This document shows, piece after piece, positions 18,804-20,214 of a stretch of 20,214 nucleotides of DNA. Location of the stretch: the NCBI GenBank assembly GCA_029987315.1, contig DALTVZ010000051.1, positions 1 through 20,214 of the forward strand. The letters are read 5' to 3'. The DNA comes from Methanocorpusculum sp. (GTDB lineage Archaea > Halobacteriota > Methanomicrobia > Methanomicrobiales > Methanocorpusculaceae). The first letter of the stretch is position 1, and each line of letters starts with the position of its first letter. Under the pieces are notes generated by a model that ran no database searches, was not told the origin of the DNA, and was given only the letters and a program-made list of their open reading frames with translations. The position numbers were made by a program, and so were the translations under genes.

Positions 18804-20214
18804 TCAAGCGGTTTTTATCTTCGCGACATCTGAGAGACCAAGTTCGGCGATGGAGATCTCCTGCATTTCGCCCTTTTTGATCTTTCCTGTGACGGTCATT
18901 GGGAACGATTCGACGAATTTATAATAATGCGGGATCTTGTGACGGGCAATTTTTCCATCAGCAAATGCCCGAATCTCAGCACCAGTTAATGTTGTTCCTG
19001 GTTCTGTTTTTACCCACGCACACAGCTCCTCACCGTATTTTGCATCAGGTACGCCAATGATATAGATATCGGAGATCTTCGGGTGAAGGTGGAAGAACTC
19101 CTCGATTTCCCTTGGGTAGAGATTTTCTCCGCCGCGAATGACCATCTCTTTCAGACGACCTGTCATTCGGATATAGCCTTCCTCATCCATTGTGCCAAGA
19201 TCACCTGTGTGAAGCCAACCGTCTTTGTCAATGACCTGCTTCGTTGCATTCGGATTGTTGTAATAACATTTCATCTTCATGTAACCACGGGCACATATCT
19301 CACCTTTTTCACCGAATGGTACGATCCTCCCAGTCTTCGGATCAGTGATTTTGATCTCTGTGTGAGGGAACGCTCTGCCGACGGTAGCAACACGATTCTC
19401 GAGCGTGTCGGAGGTGGTGGACATGGTGATTCCAGGGGCAGTTTCGGTAAGACCGTAGACGATGACAATGTCTTTCATGTTCATCCGTGTTGCGACCTCA
19501 CGCATCCTTTCGATCGGACATGGAGAACCTGCCATGATACCAGTTCTAAGACTCGATAAATCATATCGATCAAAGTTCGGATGTTCCAGTTCAGCGATGA
19601 ACATGGTGGGGACGCCGTGGAGAGCTGTACATTTTTCTGATTCGACCGCCCGAAGAACAGCCTCAGCATCGAAAAATGGAGATGGAATAACCATCGTTGA
19701 GCCATGTGTTACGCAGGCCATATTTGAGAGGACCATCCCGAAACAGTGATAGAACGGTACTGGAATACAGAGTTTATCATTTTCAGTAAAACCCATACCA
19801 TCTCCGATAGATAATCCGTTGTTTAACACGGAATGATGAGACAGGACGACTCCTTTCGGAAATCCAGTCGTCCCGGAGGTATACTGGATATTCAGTGCAT
19901 CATCGAACGAAACGCTCTCTTCACGATTTTCCAACTCGAAGTCAGAGACATACTCACCCATCTCAAGAAGTTCACTCCAGCGGTACATACCGTTGTAGAT
20001 GATCTCACCCATAAAAACGACATTGCGTAAATACGGGAACTTCTCAGATCGGATCTTCCCAGGTTTTGCCTCGAATGCTTCGGGACATGCCTCGTAGAAC
20101 ATGCCAACGTAATCAGAATTTTTGAACTTGCCCTGCAAAATCAGGGTATCTACCTCAGATTGTTTGAGAGAATATTCCAGCTCGAATGTTCGGTAGGCTG
20201 GGTTGATGTTGACC
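18804..20214 (-). CDS. AMP-forming acyl-CoA synthetase, 5' end beyond the window
   Basis: The C-terminal 469 residues of an ANL-superfamily enzyme that activates a carboxylic acid through an acyl-adenylate and forms the CoA thioester. The frame stays open through the window edge, beginning VNINPAYRTFELEYSLKQSE, a familiar internal segment of fatty-acyl-CoA synthetases, so the apparent TTG start at 20138 is not real. The phosphate-binding loop is YTSGTTGFPKG, A5 is YGLTETAPG, the hinge region is RMTGRLKEMVIRGGENLYP, and the catalytic lysine lies in PMTVTGKIKKGEM near the C-terminus. The acyl substrate is not deducible; medium or long fatty acids are typical for this subgroup. The stop lies 46 nt before the lipoprotein start, on the same strand. 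Confidence 0.93.
   Translation of the reverse strand, partial: VNINPAYRTFELEYSLKQSEVDTLILQGKFKNSDYVGMFYEACPEAFEAKPGKIRSEKFPYLRNVVFMGEIIYNGMYRWSELLEMGEYVSDFELENREESVSFDDALNIQYTSGTTGFPKGVVLSHHSVLNNGLSIGDGMGFTENDKLCIPVPFYHCFGMVLSNMACVTHGSTMVIPSPFFDAEAVLRAVESEKCTALHGVPTMFIAELEHPNFDRYDLSSLRTGIMAGSPCPIERMREVATRMNMKDIVIVYGLTETAPGITMSTTSDTLENRVATVGRAFPHTEIKITDPKTGRIVPFGEKGEICARGYMKMKCYYNNPNATKQVIDKDGWLHTGDLGTMDEEGYIRMTGRLKEMVIRGGENLYPREIEEFFHLHPKISDIYIIGVPDAKYGEELCAWVKTEPGTTLTGAEIRAFADGKIARHKIPHYYKFVESFPMTVTGKIKKGEMQEISIAELGLSDVAKIKTA

Overview
The window reads as a chromosomal segment of a methanogenic euryarchaeon. An order Methanomicrobiales origin, perhaps close to Methanocorpusculum, is my inference from gene content and style rather than a search. 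The archaeal markers are DNA topoisomerase VI (both subunits), a Trm-G10 tRNA methyltransferase, a RibL-type FAD synthetase, a JAMM/MPN protein and a PUA-containing PP-loop enzyme. A bacterial-type DNA gyrase, which many class II methanogens and haloarchaea also carry, is present. Genes are densely packed with many 4-17 nt overlaps, and AT-rich TATA-like boxes sit 25-40 bp before several starts.

Layout. Positions 1-232 appear non-coding. A plus-strand block follows: a GNAT acetyltransferase overlapping a DUF2156 protein (233-1547), the tRNA G10 methyltransferase (1634-2587), and an unrecognised 406-residue protein with a possible degenerate PD-(D/E)XK nuclease core (2621-3841). From 3848 to 17610 everything is on the minus strand. 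In transcription order the first minus-strand block is a five-gene overlapping operon (17610 to 14190): MPN/JAMM protein, RibL, DUF2284 cysteine-rich protein, Zn-ribbon/PUA/PP-loop/Fe-S protein, HisH. Next comes gyrB-gyrA (13932 to 9513), ending in a T-tract terminator. Then comes a five-gene run of small membrane protein, hisS, top6B, top6A and MFS transporter (9379 to 3848). A YgjP-like metallopeptidase (17655-18368, plus) diverges from the MPN operon. The right end holds a small secreted lipoprotein (18422-18757, minus) and an AMP-forming acyl-CoA synthetase cut by the window edge (18804-20214, minus).

How the genes fit together. Both type II topoisomerases of the cell lie within about 9 kb on one strand: gyrase would introduce negative supercoils and Topo VI would relax and decatenate. 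A histidyl-tRNA synthetase is translationally coupled into the Topo VI unit. The second operon combines flavin coenzyme synthesis, two cysteine-rich probable metal proteins, a JAMM protease-like protein and histidine biosynthesis. The most intriguing member is the PP-loop protein, whose PUA and zinc-ribbon domains suggest an RNA-related sulfur or redox reaction rather than simple sulfate assimilation. No rRNA, tRNA, CRISPR array, insertion sequence or clear prophage was seen. I do not see convincing evidence of a new defence-type system; the best candidates for novelty are the 406-residue protein, the PUA/PP-loop operon and a palindrome in the gyrBA promoter.
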